64,000 nucleotides of DNA from Rhodobacterales bacterium 52_120_T64. Lineage in GTDB: Bacteria > Pseudomonadota > Alphaproteobacteria > Rhodobacterales > Rhodobacteraceae. This document shows, piece by piece, positions 44,364 through 54,223 of the stretch. Where the stretch lies: NCBI GenBank assembly GCA_002162875.1, contig MABA01000011.1, positions 62,001-126,000 of the forward strand, in the 5' to 3' direction. Each line of letters starts with the position of its first letter. Position 1 is the stretch's first letter. The notes under the pieces are model-generated. The model worked only from the letters and a program-made list of their open reading frames with translations. It ran no database searches and was not told the DNA's origin. Both the position numbers and the translations under genes were made by a program.

Positions 44364-45449
44364 ATGAACCATTCCTCACAAGGTGTCCTTCCAAGCCAAA
44401 CCATTCGGCAGATGTTGTCAGATGGGCGCATTACAGTGACCGATCCAGTCCCGGAGGGGCAAATCCAGCCTGCCAGTTTGGACTTGCGATTGGGGAATGT
44501 TGCGTATCGGGTGCGCGCGTCTTTCTTGCCGGGTGCAGGAAATTCGGTTGCCCAACGGCTTGCGGATTTCGAGATGCATCAGGTGGATTTATCTAACGAT
44601 GCCGTTCTGGAAAAAGGCTGTGTTTACGTCGTTCCGCTGATGGAAGGGCTAAATCTTCCCGCCGACATGAACGCTGTCGCCAATGCCAAAAGCTCCACCG
44701 GGCGGCTGGATTTGTTTACTCGCTTGATCACCGACAACGGCACCGAATTTGACCGGGTGGAGGCAGGATATTCCGGTCCGCTGTACGCCGAGATTTCGCC
44801 CCGTTCTTTTTCGGTACTACTGCGCCCTGGGATGCGTTTGAACCAGATTCGTTTCCGGCAGGGACAAGTTGTACTTAGCGACGATGAGCTACGAGCTATG
44901 GATGCCGAACACGCACTTGTTGATAGCGATGCGTACATAGACAACGGACTCGGCTTTTCCGTTGATTTGACGCCTCGTGAAGATGGCGTAGTTGGATATC
45001 GTGCCAAACCACACACAGGGTTGATCGACCTCGACCTGATCGGACATTACCCACAGGCCGAGTTCTGGGAACCTGTTTTCGCGCCCGAGGGACGGATTAT
45101 TCTCGATCCCGGCGCATTCTACATTCTGGTCAGCCGCGAAGCAGTGCATGTTCCTCCGGATTGTGCGGCAGAAATGGCGCCATATTTGGCGATGGTTGGC
45201 GAGTTTCGGGTGCATTATGCGGGCTTCTTTGACCCCGGTTTCGGGCATGAGGCGGCAGGTGGAAAAGGATCGCGCGGAGTTCTGGAAGTGCGCTGTCACG
45301 AGGCCCCATTCGCGCTTGAACACGGGCAAATCGTCGGTCGGCTGGTCTATGAGAAGATGACCGAAGTGCCGGATATATTATATGGTAAGGACATGGGTTC
45401 TAACTACCAAGGGCAAGGGTTGAAGCTATCAAAACACTTCAAAGCCTAA
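44364..45449 (+). CDS. dcd: 2'-deoxycytidine 5'-triphosphate deaminase, long form
   Basis: Deaminates dCTP to dUTP for thymidylate synthesis. At 361 residues it is about twice the usual 190. The N-terminal half has IRQMLSDGRI, QPASLDLRLG and KSSTGRLDLFTR; the second half repeats the fold (IILDPGAFYILVSREAVHVPP, VLEVRCHEAPFALEHGQIVGRLVYE). This tandem form is typical of Rhodobacterales and should build a trimer equal to the six-fold arrangement of two copies. Convergent with scpB. Confidence 0.87.
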   Translation: MNHSSQGVLPSQTIRQMLSDGRITVTDPVPEGQIQPASLDLRLGNVAYRVRASFLPGAGNSVAQRLADFEMHQVDLSNDAVLEKGCVYVVPLMEGLNLPADMNAVANAKSSTGRLDLFTRLITDNGTEFDRVEAGYSGPLYAEISPRSFSVLLRPGMRLNQIRFRQGQVVLSDDELRAMDAEHALVDSDAYIDNGLGFSVDLTPREDGVVGYRAKPHTGLIDLDLIGHYPQAEFWEPVFAPEGRIILDPGAFYILVSREAVHVPPDCAAEMAPYLAMVGEFRVHYAGFFDPGFGHEAAGGKGSRGVLEVRCHEAPFALEHGQIVGRLVYEKMTEVPDILYGKDMGSNYQGQGLKLSKHFKA

Positions 45450-45451
45450 GG

Positions 45452-46102
45452 TTATTCGAACATATCGTCCTGATCGCGGCCTTCCTCACCACCTTCGTCT
45501 TCGACTTCTCCGACGGCTCCTGGTGGCGGGCGGTTGTCAAGTATTCCGGCTGCGCGAAGCTCCTTGATACCGGGTAAATCGCGTGATGTTTCCAGCCCGA
45601 AGTGGTCTAGAAATTCTTGCGTAACGATAAAAGTAACAGGGCGACCAGGGGATATACGGCGGCGACCAAGCTTGATCCACCCCAGTTCCAACAGCATATC
45701 CAATGTACCACGAGATACCGAAACGCCGCGAATTTCTTCTATCTCGGCGCGAGTGGTCGGCTGGTGATAGGCAATAATTGCGAGGGTTTCGACGCCGGCG
45801 CGGGACAGCTTACGTGTCTCGACCGTCTCTTTCTGCATCAGGAACCCGAGGTCCGGTGCTGTCCGAAAAGCCCAGCCGTCACCGGACTTAACCAGATTCA
45901 CGCCCTTGCCCTCATACCGTTTACGCAAGTACGATAAGGCCTCGGGAACTTCGCAACCGTGCGGCAGACGATCAGCGATTTGCTTGCTGGTCACAGGTTC
46001 CCTAACGGCAAACAGGATCGCTTCGATCATACGCTCCTGTTCGGCCATCGGCGGGGCGTCGAATAGGGATTCAATGTTTGAATCTTCGGTCGATTCGCTC
46101 AT
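45452..46102 (-). CDS. scpB: Segregation and condensation protein B
   Basis: A 216-residue SMC-complex (condensin) subunit with two winged-helix domains (ILFAVREPVTSKQIADRLP, LAIIAYHQPTTRAEIEEIRGVSVSRGTLDMLLELGWI). It binds ScpA and Smc to organise and segregate the chromosome. It follows scpA by 9 bases. The C-terminal acidic tail (EVEDEGGEEGRDQDDMFE) is common in alphaproteobacteria. Confidence 0.94.
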   Translation of the reverse strand: MSESTEDSNIESLFDAPPMAEQERMIEAILFAVREPVTSKQIADRLPHGCEVPEALSYLRKRYEGKGVNLVKSGDGWAFRTAPDLGFLMQKETVETRKLSRAGVETLAIIAYHQPTTRAEIEEIRGVSVSRGTLDMLLELGWIKLGRRRISPGRPVTFIVTQEFLDHFGLETSRDLPGIKELRAAGILDNRPPPGAVGEVEDEGGEEGRDQDDMFE

Positions 46103-46111
46103 TTGTGTGTC

Positions 46112-46909
46112 CTATTTTTTGCGTAGCTGTATGGGTGCGAAGCTTTCAGTTTGCTTCATTTCCAGACGCCCTTCTTTAACCAACTCCAAGGCGGCGGCAA
46201 AAGTCGATGCAGTGGCCGAGCGGCGTTTCTTGGGGTCGAGACGCCATGCTTCGGGCAGGTATTGCGAAAGTTCACCCCACTCGATTGCGTGACCGATCAA
46301 ACCCTTCATACGCTCAAGCGCCTGTTCCATCGTGTAAACCGCGTTGCGTTTCATGTGCAGCGGTTCGAAATCGTCACGGGTTTTGATACGGGCATAGGCT
46401 TGCATCAAGTCCAGAATGGTCGCGGAATACGTAACAGTCCGTTTTCTCGAAACTACCTCGGTTTGACCACGCGCAAAGAAATCGCGTCCTAGTTGGTCGC
46501 GTGCCAAAAGCCGGGCGGCTGAACGGCGCATGGCTTCCAAACGTTCCAGCTGGAAGGCTAAATGCGCAGCCAGCTCTTCGCCGGACGGACCTTCATCATT
46601 GGGGTCGACAGGTAGCAGCAAGCGCGATTTTAAGAAGGCCAGCCACGCGGCCATGACTAGATAATCCGCAGCCAATTCGATGCGCAGACGCTTGGCTTCC
46701 TCGACGAAATCCAAATATTGTTCGGCGAGTCCAAGGATGGAAACTTTGCGAAGATCAACCTTCTGAGTCCGCGAAAGGGTCAACAACAAATCGAGCGGCC
46801 CCTCAAAGCCGTCAACATCGACGACCAGCGATTCCGCAACGATACGTGCCTCAACATCGCCAAAGCTGTCTTGCTCAGTGGCTAGGCCTGCTATGTGGTC
46901 GTCGGGCAT
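46112..46909 (-). CDS. scpA: Segregation and condensation protein A
   Basis: The 265-residue kleisin of the Smc-ScpAB complex. Motifs are VDGFEGPLDLLLTLSRTQKVDLRKVSILGLAEQYLDFV and AADYLVMAAWLAFLKSRLLLP, the N-terminal Smc-binding region. AGGAGG lies upstream of the ATG at 46909. It starts 25 bases after the SPOR gene, where relatives usually carry nagZ. Confidence 0.94.
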   Translation of the reverse strand: MPDDHIAGLATEQDSFGDVEARIVAESLVVDVDGFEGPLDLLLTLSRTQKVDLRKVSILGLAEQYLDFVEEAKRLRIELAADYLVMAAWLAFLKSRLLLPVDPNDEGPSGEELAAHLAFQLERLEAMRRSAARLLARDQLGRDFFARGQTEVVSRKRTVTYSATILDLMQAYARIKTRDDFEPLHMKRNAVYTMEQALERMKGLIGHAIEWGELSQYLPEAWRLDPKKRRSATASTFAAALELVKEGRLEMKQTESFAPIQLRKK

Positions 46910-46934
46910 TCTAACCCTCCTGTTTGTTGTCTGC

Positions 46935-47819
46935 TCATTGCACTGTCACCGAAATACAATCGACTCCTCGCGCATCGAGTGCCGCACAGAGCGCTCGCGT
47001 CTGATCTAATCCATCAAATCCCGCGGCGCGGAGGCGATACAACAAGCGGCCCCCGGATTCGATCGGTTCGATATATCGTTGCGTGCGTGCGAGCAAATCA
47101 CCATGTTCAGCCCGGTATTCATTCCAGACGTCACCCGCATCCTCAAGGCTGTTATATGCGCCTAGTTGAATGAGCGCCGCGCCCGGGTCGAGTAGCGGGT
47201 TGCCAAATTTTGGCGCGGGGCGTGGCAAGTTGGGCGTCTCGAACGATGTATCGCCTTCTTCTGGAATCAGTTCTTGCAACAACCCTTCAATTTCATCGGA
47301 AATTGGGTCGGTTTGTTGGAAGTTGTCGGGGCGACGAAGCGGCACTGTCACGCCATCCGTCGCAACAGAGGTTTCTACAACCGGATTAATTTCCACCATC
47401 AACGTAGCGGCATCTACAACGATCGGTGCAGAATTGTTCGTTTCCGTCGGGGTGGGTTGCAGCGCAGACATGGTCTCGTCTTCTGCAGTTACGCTTTGCG
47501 ATGTCGGGGCCAAAGTGGTGGTCGTGTCAACGGATGACGGGCTGGTCTCGGCTAGAACCTCGTTAACGGCTAACCCCTGATTATCAGCCTGAGTGCCTTG
47601 CGGGTCGTCCGGTACGACGCGCGCATTGCCTTCCATCGCACGGATGACGGGCACGTCGGTCGCGTCGCGTTGACCAAGTAGGAACCCCCAATAAATAATG
47701 CCAGCAACTAGACTTATAGATGCGACAGCACCAAACCAGCGCAGAGCGATAGCCACTACACCAGAAGCCCCAAGCGGGGCGGACTCCTGCGAGTCCGATT
47801 CGTAATGCGATTCCTGCAT
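46935..47819 (-). CDS. SPOR-domain single-pass membrane protein
   Basis: A 294-residue protein with one N-terminal transmembrane helix (about residues 22-47), a long Pro/Thr/Ser/acid-rich periplasmic linker (50-210), and a C-terminal SPOR domain (ALIQLGAYNSLEDAGDVWNEYRAEHGDLLARTQRYIEP..RLRAAGF) that binds denuded septal peptidoglycan. It lies between argS and scpA, suggesting a cell-division role. Confidence 0.9.
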   Translation of the reverse strand: MQESHYESDSQESAPLGASGVVAIALRWFGAVASISLVAGIIYWGFLLGQRDATDVPVIRAMEGNARVVPDDPQGTQADNQGLAVNEVLAETSPSSVDTTTTLAPTSQSVTAEDETMSALQPTPTETNNSAPIVVDAATLMVEINPVVETSVATDGVTVPLRRPDNFQQTDPISDEIEGLLQELIPEEGDTSFETPNLPRPAPKFGNPLLDPGAALIQLGAYNSLEDAGDVWNEYRAEHGDLLARTQRYIEPIESGGRLLYRLRAAGFDGLDQTRALCAALDARGVDCISVTVQ

Positions 47820-47888
47820 CGGGTTTTCAGCCTTTCACGCATACTTTATATGGTATGCGCCACTACTCCAACCCCATAATGTGCGAAT

Positions 47889-49634
47889 TTACCGCATCTC
47901 TTTTGCCGGGGTCACCCCAAGGATACCAAGACCGGCAGCAATAGCAACGGCTACCGCACGGATAAGTGCGATACGGGCGGTACTTTGCTTAGGGTTGTCG
48001 GCCTGAATAAAACGCATCTCTGGTTCGATCTTACCAAGGTGTTGGAGCGCGTGAAATTCAGACGCGAGTTCGTAAAGGTAAAACGCGATCCGATGCGGTT
48101 CGTTGGTTTTGGCGGCGATTTCCAGCAGGCGAGGCCATTCGGCCAGCTTCTGCGCAAGGCTTAGTTCGGCTGGGTGTTTCAGCAACGTCAGGTCAGCGTT
48201 GACGAGGATCGCATCACCAGTTTCTAACCCGGCTTCCCCCGCTTTTATCAGTACTGAATTCACCCTAGCGTGGGCGTATTGGACGTAGAAAACGGGATTA
48301 TCCTTGGATTGCTCCAGCGCTTTCGCGAAATCGAAATCAAGCGCAGCATCGTTTTTACGAGTCAACATGATGAAACGGGTCACATCTGCGCCCACTTGTT
48401 CAACCACGTCGCTTAACAGCACAAAGGTCCCTGCCCGTTTGGACATTTTGAACGGCTCGCCGTTTTTATAAAGCTTCACCAATTGGCAGAGTTTTATATC
48501 GAGAGGGACTTTGCTATCTGACAGGGCAGAGACAGCGGCCTTCATACGCTTGACGTAGCCGCCATGATCAGCACCCAACACGTCGATCAGCTCGTCGTAT
48601 CCGCGTTCGATTTTGTCGAAGTGATACGCGATGTCTGGTGCGAAATATGTCCAACCGCCGTCAGATTTTCTAACGGGCCGGTCAACATCATCGCCGTGTT
48701 CAGTGGACTTGAACAGTGTTTGTTCACGCGCTTCCCATCCTTCGGGTAACTTACCCTTAGGGGGTGCAAGCACGCCCTCATAGATCAGGCCCTTGTCGTC
48801 AAGGTTGTCCAGCGCGGCTTCGATTTTCCCAGTGCCGTAGAGGGATTTTTCGCTGAAATACACATCCATGGTGACGCCCAGATCTTTCAGGTCGGACCGG
48901 ATCAATTTCATCATCATCTCTGTCGAGAATTCGCGCAGGTCTTCCAGCCAAACACTTTCCGGTTGGTCGATCAGGCTGTCGCCGTATTCTTCTTTTAACG
49001 CTTCGCCGACGGGGATCAGGTAATCACCGGGATATAGACCCTCGACGATTTCAGGTTCCAACCCGTTAGCCTCGCGATAGCGCTCGTAGGCTGAACGCGC
49101 CAACACGTCGACCTGTGCACCGCCATCGTTAATGTAATATTCACGCGTAACGTTATAGCCTGCGAAATCCAGCAAGCCAGCCAGTGCGTCGCCAAAGACG
49201 GCCCCACGGGTGTGGCCGACATGCAGCGGGCCTGTCGGGTTAGCAGAGACAAATTCTACGTTAACTTTGCGGCCAGCTCCAACGGACGAACGGCCAAAAT
49301 CAGCGCCTTTGGCCAAAGCTTCGGTCACGATGCCGAACCATAGGGCTGGGTCGAGGCGCAGGTTCAAGAATCCTGGACCAGCGACATCGGCGGTCTGAAC
49401 ACGGGGGTCTTCAGCCAGCTTCATAGCCAAAGCGTCAGCAATATCGCGCGGCTTCATACGAGCTGGTTTTGCCAGAACCATCGCAGCGTTGGTTGCCATA
49501 TCGCCATGCAACGCGTCTCGGGGTGGCTCAACCGCAACGTTCGCGTAGTTCAAACCGTCGGGCAACACGCCCTCGGTGACCAGCACGTTAAGATTTTCCA
49601 GCACGAGTGTTTTGATTTCAGCGAATAGGTTCAT
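47889..49634 (-). CDS. argS: Arginyl-tRNA synthetase
   Basis: Class I synthetase that charges tRNA-Arg. The HIGH signature is [12 protein letters not shown] and the KMSKS loop is KMSKRAGTF. The N-terminal additional domain and the C-terminal anticodon-binding helices are present. The length of 581 residues is standard. First gene of the argS-SPOR-scpA-scpB cluster; the gap to SPOR is 69 bases. Confidence 0.97.
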   Translation of the reverse strand: MNLFAEIKTLVLENLNVLVTEGVLPDGLNYANVAVEPPRDALHGDMATNAAMVLAKPARMKPRDIADALAMKLAEDPRVQTADVAGPGFLNLRLDPALWFGIVTEALAKGADFGRSSVGAGRKVNVEFVSANPTGPLHVGHTRGAVFGDALAGLLDFAGYNVTREYYINDGGAQVDVLARSAYERYREANGLEPEIVEGLYPGDYLIPVGEALKEEYGDSLIDQPESVWLEDLREFSTEMMMKLIRSDLKDLGVTMDVYFSEKSLYGTGKIEAALDNLDDKGLIYEGVLAPPKGKLPEGWEAREQTLFKSTEHGDDVDRPVRKSDGGWTYFAPDIAYHFDKIERGYDELIDVLGADHGGYVKRMKAAVSALSDSKVPLDIKLCQLVKLYKNGEPFKMSKRAGTFVLLSDVVEQVGADVTRFIMLTRKNDAALDFDFAKALEQSKDNPVFYVQYAHARVNSVLIKAGEAGLETGDAILVNADLTLLKHPAELSLAQKLAEWPRLLEIAAKTNEPHRIAFYLYELASEFHALQHLGKIEPEMRFIQADNPKQSTARIALIRAVAVAIAAGLGILGVTPAKEMR

Positions 49635-49647
49635 GGTCAGCTTTCCA

Positions 49648-49685
49648 AATAGAATGGGCGCGACATAGCATAGCTAGTCGCGCCC
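49648..49685 (-). terminator. Terminator of the aapJQMP operon
   Basis: GGGCGCGAC (49656-49664) pairs with GTCGCGCCC (49677-49685), a perfect 9-bp stem with a 12-base loop. Read on the minus strand it is followed by ATTCTATTT. It lies 50 bases past the aapP stop. Confidence 0.65.
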
Positions 49686-49735
49686 TTCCAGAAGGGATTG
49701 CCCGAATGCAGTACGGACAACCCGAAGTTTTTGCC

Positions 49736-50524
49736 TTAGTGGCCCAGAATCTGCGATAGGAACAGTTGGGTGCGTTCGGATTGTGGATTTGTGAAGAACT
49801 GCTCAGGCTCATTCTCTTCAACAATCTGCCCGGCATCCATGAAAATAACGCGGTTCGCCACTTTACGCGCAAAGCCCATCTCGTGGGTCACACAGATCAT
49901 GGTCATGCCCTCTTCGGCCAGCTCGATCATTGTATCGAGCACCTCCGAGATCATCTCAGGGTCGAGAGCCGACGTAGGCTCGTCGAACAGCATGATCCTT
50001 GGCTTCATGCACAATGAACGGGCAATCGCCACACGCTGCTGCTGACCACCGGAAAGCTGGCCGGGGTACTTGTCAGCCTGCTCTGGAATCTTAACCTTTT
50101 CAAGGAAGTGCATCGCCGTTTCTTCAGCTTCTTTCTTGGGAACATTACGAACCCAGATCGGCGCCAGCGTGCAATTTTCCAAGATGGTCAGATGCGGGAA
50201 CAGATTAAAGTGCTGGAAGCACATACCAACCTCGGAACGGATCTTGTCGATATTCTTTAGATCCGAGGACAGTTCGGTTCCATCAACGATGATAGAGCCT
50301 TCCTGATGCACCTCGAGGCGGTTAATGCAGCGGATCAGGGTAGATTTACCCGAACCCGATGGACCACACACCACGATGCGCTCGCCGCGATTAACCGTTA
50401 GGTTAATGTCTTTAAGCACATGGAATGCGCCGTACCACTTGTTCATTCCAGTGATTTGAATTGCAACCTCGTCAGACACTTGCATCTGCGACCGGTCGAT
50501 TTCACGATTGATTTCTTCGTTCAT
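49736..50524 (-). CDS. aapP: General L-amino-acid ABC transporter, ATP-binding protein
   Basis: A 262-residue ABC ATPase. Walker A is GPSGSGKST, the signature [15 protein letters not shown], and Walker [13 protein letters not shown]. It powers uptake of many L-amino acids through AapQM. It lies 18 bases after aapM and is the last gene of the operon. The N-terminal 15 residues or so ([15 protein letters not shown]) precede the ABC domain. Confidence 0.95.
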   Translation of the reverse strand: MNEEINREIDRSQMQVSDEVAIQITGMNKWYGAFHVLKDINLTVNRGERIVVCGPSGSGKSTLIRCINRLEVHQEGSIIVDGTELSSDLKNIDKIRSEVGMCFQHFNLFPHLTILENCTLAPIWVRNVPKKEAEETAMHFLEKVKIPEQADKYPGQLSGGQQQRVAIARSLCMKPRIMLFDEPTSALDPEMISEVLDTMIELAEEGMTMICVTHEMGFARKVANRVIFMDAGQIVEENEPEQFFTNPQSERTQLFLSQILGH

Positions 50525-50542
50525 TTTAAACGCTCCTAAAAC

Positions 50543-51841
50543 TTAGTGACTGGTCTTGAGCTTGCGCTCTAGATACATGGAATAACGCGACATGCCGAAA
50601 GTGAAAACCCAGAACAATATCGCGATGAAAGCGTACAGCTCCCACACAATTCCGTTCCAGTTCTGATCCGCCAAAATCGCACGTGATAGCCCCATAGGAT
50701 CCAGCAAGCCAACAATCGAAACCAGTGTCGTGTCTTTGAACAGACCTATGAAGTTACTCACGATGTTCGGGATGGAAATTTTCAACGCTTGCGGCATAAT
50801 AATCAGCCGTGTCGCTTTCCAATAATCCAGACCGAGCGCGTCAGCCGCCTCGTATTGCCCTTTTGGTAAGGCAGCTAAGCCACCACGGATCACTTCGGCC
50901 ATGTAGGCCGCCGCAAAAAATGTCACCATGATCATAACCCGAAGGACAAGATCGAAGTTGGTGCCAGGAGGCAGGAAGTAGTTCAACAGAACCGATGCCA
51001 CAAACAACAGAGTGATCAGCGGAACGCCACGGATAAACTCGATGAAGGTCACACAGATTGTCTTCACAATAAGCAACGGAGACTGACGGCCTAGGGCCAA
51101 CAGCACACCGATTGGCAGCGACAGCGCGATACCTGTAACCCCGATGGTGATCGAGAGCATGAAGCCGCCCATCTGATCGCTATCGATGGATTCAATACCA
51201 ATCGGCGCGATGCTGTTCAGGCCTGAAATTACAGGGCCGGATATCAGCAACCAATAAATGATTGGTAAAACGCCCGCCGCGATAGTTGCACCAAGACTGC
51301 CAATCATTTTTGGCAACATGCCGAGCGCGAAGTATCCTATCACGAAACCAGCCATTGCCGAGAGTGGTAGCCAGATAGAGCCGCCCCAGAGCAAGAAGAA
51401 GCCCAAGAATGGATAAACCATCGAGAACAACAGAATCTTGCGCGGTACGGATGTAAACAGGATTGGCGAAATAGCTACGAACAGCAAAATCAATGCTGCG
51501 ACCGGGCGCCAGTACAGCTCGCGTGGGTAGAAACCGAACACAAGCTGTGGCCAGCGTTCACGAATAACTGCCCAACAAGCCCCTTCGACACCTTCACCGT
51601 ATTTCTGGGCGATATGCTCACGACAGCCCGAAAGCGAAGTCGCATCCCAGCTGGATTGGAAGAACCATGGCATGAAACCACTAAGCACATAATAAACAGC
51701 CCAGATCGACAAAACTGACATGATAATGTTCGGGATAGAGGAAAACAGGTTTTCCATCACCCACTTAAAAATACCTACCTGCGACGAAGGGGGAGGTTTC
51801 TCTCCCAGCATTTCGGTGCGGACATAAGATTGATTAGCCAT
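50543..51841 (-). CDS. aapM: General L-amino-acid ABC transporter, permease AapM
   Basis: A 432-residue inner-membrane permease with about eight helices. The C-terminal half carries the HisM-type EAA motif (QYEAADALGLDYWKATRLIIMPQALKISIP). The N-terminal half has a periplasmic loop with two cysteines (SGCREH, EGACWAV) typical of the AapM/BztC family. It pairs with AapQ and follows it by 2 bases. Confidence 0.94.
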   Translation of the reverse strand: MANQSYVRTEMLGEKPPPSSQVGIFKWVMENLFSSIPNIIMSVLSIWAVYYVLSGFMPWFFQSSWDATSLSGCREHIAQKYGEGVEGACWAVIRERWPQLVFGFYPRELYWRPVAALILLFVAISPILFTSVPRKILLFSMVYPFLGFFLLWGGSIWLPLSAMAGFVIGYFALGMLPKMIGSLGATIAAGVLPIIYWLLISGPVISGLNSIAPIGIESIDSDQMGGFMLSITIGVTGIALSLPIGVLLALGRQSPLLIVKTICVTFIEFIRGVPLITLLFVASVLLNYFLPPGTNFDLVLRVMIMVTFFAAAYMAEVIRGGLAALPKGQYEAADALGLDYWKATRLIIMPQALKISIPNIVSNFIGLFKDTTLVSIVGLLDPMGLSRAILADQNWNGIVWELYAFIAILFWVFTFGMSRYSMYLERKLKTSH

Positions 51842-51843
51842 GC

Positions 51844-53064
51844 TTACCGCTCCCTCATTTTGATAGATTCATTGTACCAGTTCATAACAATGGATACAGA
51901 AATCGAGATGCTAAGATACATTCCCATAAGAAGCAGCAAAGACTCCATCTCGCGACCAGTCTGGTTCAGCGTTATGCCGCCCAGTGTTGCCGTGATGTCC
52001 ATATAACCAACAACAATAGCCAGCGAAGAGTTCTTCGTCAGGTTCAGGTACTGCGAAATCAGCGGTGGAATGATGACACGCAATGCCTGCGGTAATATCA
52101 CCAAATTCATAACGCGTTTAGGGCGAAGACCCAGTGCCGCCGCAGCTTCGGACTGTCCTTTGGAAACGGCTTGAATGCCTGCACGAACTGCCTCGGCGAT
52201 AAACGCACCGGTGTAGAACGAAAGCGCCAGCCATAATGCGATCAACGAATTTCGCATCTGGTAACCGCCCTTAAAGTTGAAACCCTTGAACACAGGGTAC
52301 TCCAGGCCAATTGGCATTCCCATGATGAAGAACATGAGTATCGCCGGGACAAAGAAGATCCCGGTTTTGATCCAGCCGGTAGGCAGAATTTCACCAGTTG
52401 CGGCTTGCCGTTTTTTGGCCCAACGGCCAAACACAAAAATTCCGACGATCGACAGGATGAAGGTCGCCACCACAATCATTGAGCCGTCGTTAAACAATGG
52501 CTTAGGGAAGTAAATACCGCGATTGGTAATTGCTACAGCATCGCCGAAAAGCATACTCGACACCGCATCTTCGCCTTTGAAGGAGCGCGGAACCGGTAAC
52601 GTCTCGATGACGACGGCCATAATCAGAACGATCCAGAGCAACACAGGAATGTTGCGGAACATTTCGATATAGACGGTCATAAGCCGTGCTATGATCCAGT
52701 TGTGGGACAGGCGCGCAACACCGGCAGTGACGCCGATAACTGTTGCCAAGACGCAACCCATAACTGCTACTAGCAATGTGTTGAGAATACCGACAAGTGC
52801 CGCACGTCCATGACTGCTGCGCGAATCGTATTCGATCAGTTTTTGGTTAATATCATAGCTTGCTGGTTCTGACAGGAACCCGAAGCCAAGTTCTTTATCG
52901 AGGGCTTCGAGGTTGCTAAGCGTGTTGCTAACCAGCCAAGCGGCGACAAATATCAGCGCGATAAGTGCGATAACCTGAATCGTTATAGAACGGTATCGGG
53001 TATCATAAATCAGCATACTCAGGCGAAACGCCTTTTTCTCTGCTGTGTGGTCTGCCACGGACAT
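51844..53064 (-). CDS. aapQ: General L-amino-acid ABC transporter, permease AapQ
   Basis: A 406-residue inner-membrane permease. The EAA loop is QSEAAAALGLRPKRVMNLVILPQALRVIIPP, and the N-terminal extended segment (ALDKELGFGFLSEPASYDI) is characteristic of AapQ/BztB. The ATG at 53064 has AGGAGG with the usual spacing; an in-frame upstream stretch is not family-like. It follows aapJ after a 142-base gap holding a hairpin. Confidence 0.94.
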   Translation of the reverse strand: MSVADHTAEKKAFRLSMLIYDTRYRSITIQVIALIALIFVAAWLVSNTLSNLEALDKELGFGFLSEPASYDINQKLIEYDSRSSHGRAALVGILNTLLVAVMGCVLATVIGVTAGVARLSHNWIIARLMTVYIEMFRNIPVLLWIVLIMAVVIETLPVPRSFKGEDAVSSMLFGDAVAITNRGIYFPKPLFNDGSMIVVATFILSIVGIFVFGRWAKKRQAATGEILPTGWIKTGIFFVPAILMFFIMGMPIGLEYPVFKGFNFKGGYQMRNSLIALWLALSFYTGAFIAEAVRAGIQAVSKGQSEAAAALGLRPKRVMNLVILPQALRVIIPPLISQYLNLTKNSSLAIVVGYMDITATLGGITLNQTGREMESLLLLMGMYLSISISVSIVMNWYNESIKMRER

Positions 53065-53154
53065 GGCTCCCCCTCCTATTGAAAAGCCGAGCCGCGAATT
53101 ATGCGAGGTGGTTTGGCCGCCTCTGCCCGCTGGCTTCAACTAAAGAAACTGTTG

Positions 53155-53191
53155 GATAATAAAGATGGGGCGCACCGTGTGGCGCGCCCCA
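53155..53191 (-). terminator. Hairpin between aapJ and aapQ (partial terminator)
   Basis: TGGGGCGC (53166-53173) pairs with GCGCCCCA (53184-53191), a perfect 8-bp stem. On the minus strand it is followed by TCTTTATTATCC. In binding-protein transporters such a structure lets the binding protein be made in excess over the membrane parts. Confidence 0.6.
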
Positions 53192-53206
53192 AAAGTGTTG
53201 ATCAGA

Positions 53207-54223
53207 TCAACGGAACGGAGGCGAGTAAATTAGGCCGCCGTCTGTCCACAGTGCGTTAACACCACGTGATAGACCGATTGGAGAGTTTTCGCCAACATTG
53301 TTGGAGAAGATCTCGCCGTAGTTACCGCCAGCCAAGATGGCATTTACGGCCCAGTCGGATTCTAGGCCAAGCTGTGCGGCCAACGAACCTTCGTTACCAA
53401 GCATACGGTTGATTTCCGAGTTTTTGTGCCCTTGGGACATTTCAACAACGTTTGCTTGCGTGATGCCCAGCTCTTCAGCTGTGATCAAAGCGTTCAACGT
53501 CCAACGGCCAATATCTGCCCATTGGTCGTCGCCGTGCGCTACGAGAGGACCAAGAGGCTCTTTCGAAATGATTTCTGGCAACAGCATGTGCTCAGCCGGA
53601 TTTTCAAATGACTGAATTGTACCAGCCAAAGCCGAACGGTCAGTTGTATACGAATCACATGCGCCAGCTAGATACTGCTGCTGTGCTTCTGCATTGCTTT
53701 CAATCGGCACCGGCTCATATGACATTCCGTTTGTGCGGAAGTAGTCAGCCAAGTTCAGCTCGGTAGTTGTACCAGTCTGAATACAAATTGTTGCGCCGTC
53801 CATGTCGAGAAGAGACTCAACACCCAGATCAACCCGAACCATGAAGCCTTGACCGTCGTAGTAGTCTACACCCAAGAACGTTTGCTTTAGGTCAACGTCA
53901 CGAGAGAACGTCCATGTTGTGTTGCGCGAAAGCACATCGATTTCACCCGATGCCAAAGCCGCAAAACGTGTTTTGGAGCTAAGTGGAACGAACTTAATCG
54001 CGTCGCCGTCACCCAACACAGCGCCAGCAAGTGCGCGGCAGAAGCCAACGTCAAAACCCTGCCAGCGACCGTTTGCGTCCGGGAACGAGAAACCTGGGGA
54101 ACCTGTGGAAACACCACATGCTAGCTCGCCTTTTGCTTTAACGTCGTCCAACGTGCCGGCTGATGCCATGCCCGCTGTAAGACCAACGGCTGCAATTGCG
54201 CCGAAAAGTATAGTCTTTTTCAT
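53207..54223 (-). CDS. aapJ: General L-amino-acid ABC transporter, periplasmic binding protein
   Basis: A 338-residue periplasmic solute-binding protein. Residues 1-22 are a signal peptide (MKKTILFGAIAAVGLTAGMASA). The mature domain has family 3 features: CGVSTGSPGFSFPDANGRWQGFDVGFCRALAGAVLG and DVLSRNTTWTFSRD. It delivers amino acids to AapQMP. The ATG at 54223 has AGGAAGAGG upstream; an open stretch further upstream is leader DNA. First gene of the operon. Confidence 0.95.
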   Translation of the reverse strand: MKKTILFGAIAAVGLTAGMASAGTLDDVKAKGELACGVSTGSPGFSFPDANGRWQGFDVGFCRALAGAVLGDGDAIKFVPLSSKTRFAALASGEIDVLSRNTTWTFSRDVDLKQTFLGVDYYDGQGFMVRVDLGVESLLDMDGATICIQTGTTTELNLADYFRTNGMSYEPVPIESNAEAQQQYLAGACDSYTTDRSALAGTIQSFENPAEHMLLPEIISKEPLGPLVAHGDDQWADIGRWTLNALITAEELGITQANVVEMSQGHKNSEINRMLGNEGSLAAQLGLESDWAVNAILAGGNYGEIFSNNVGENSPIGLSRGVNALWTDGGLIYSPPFR

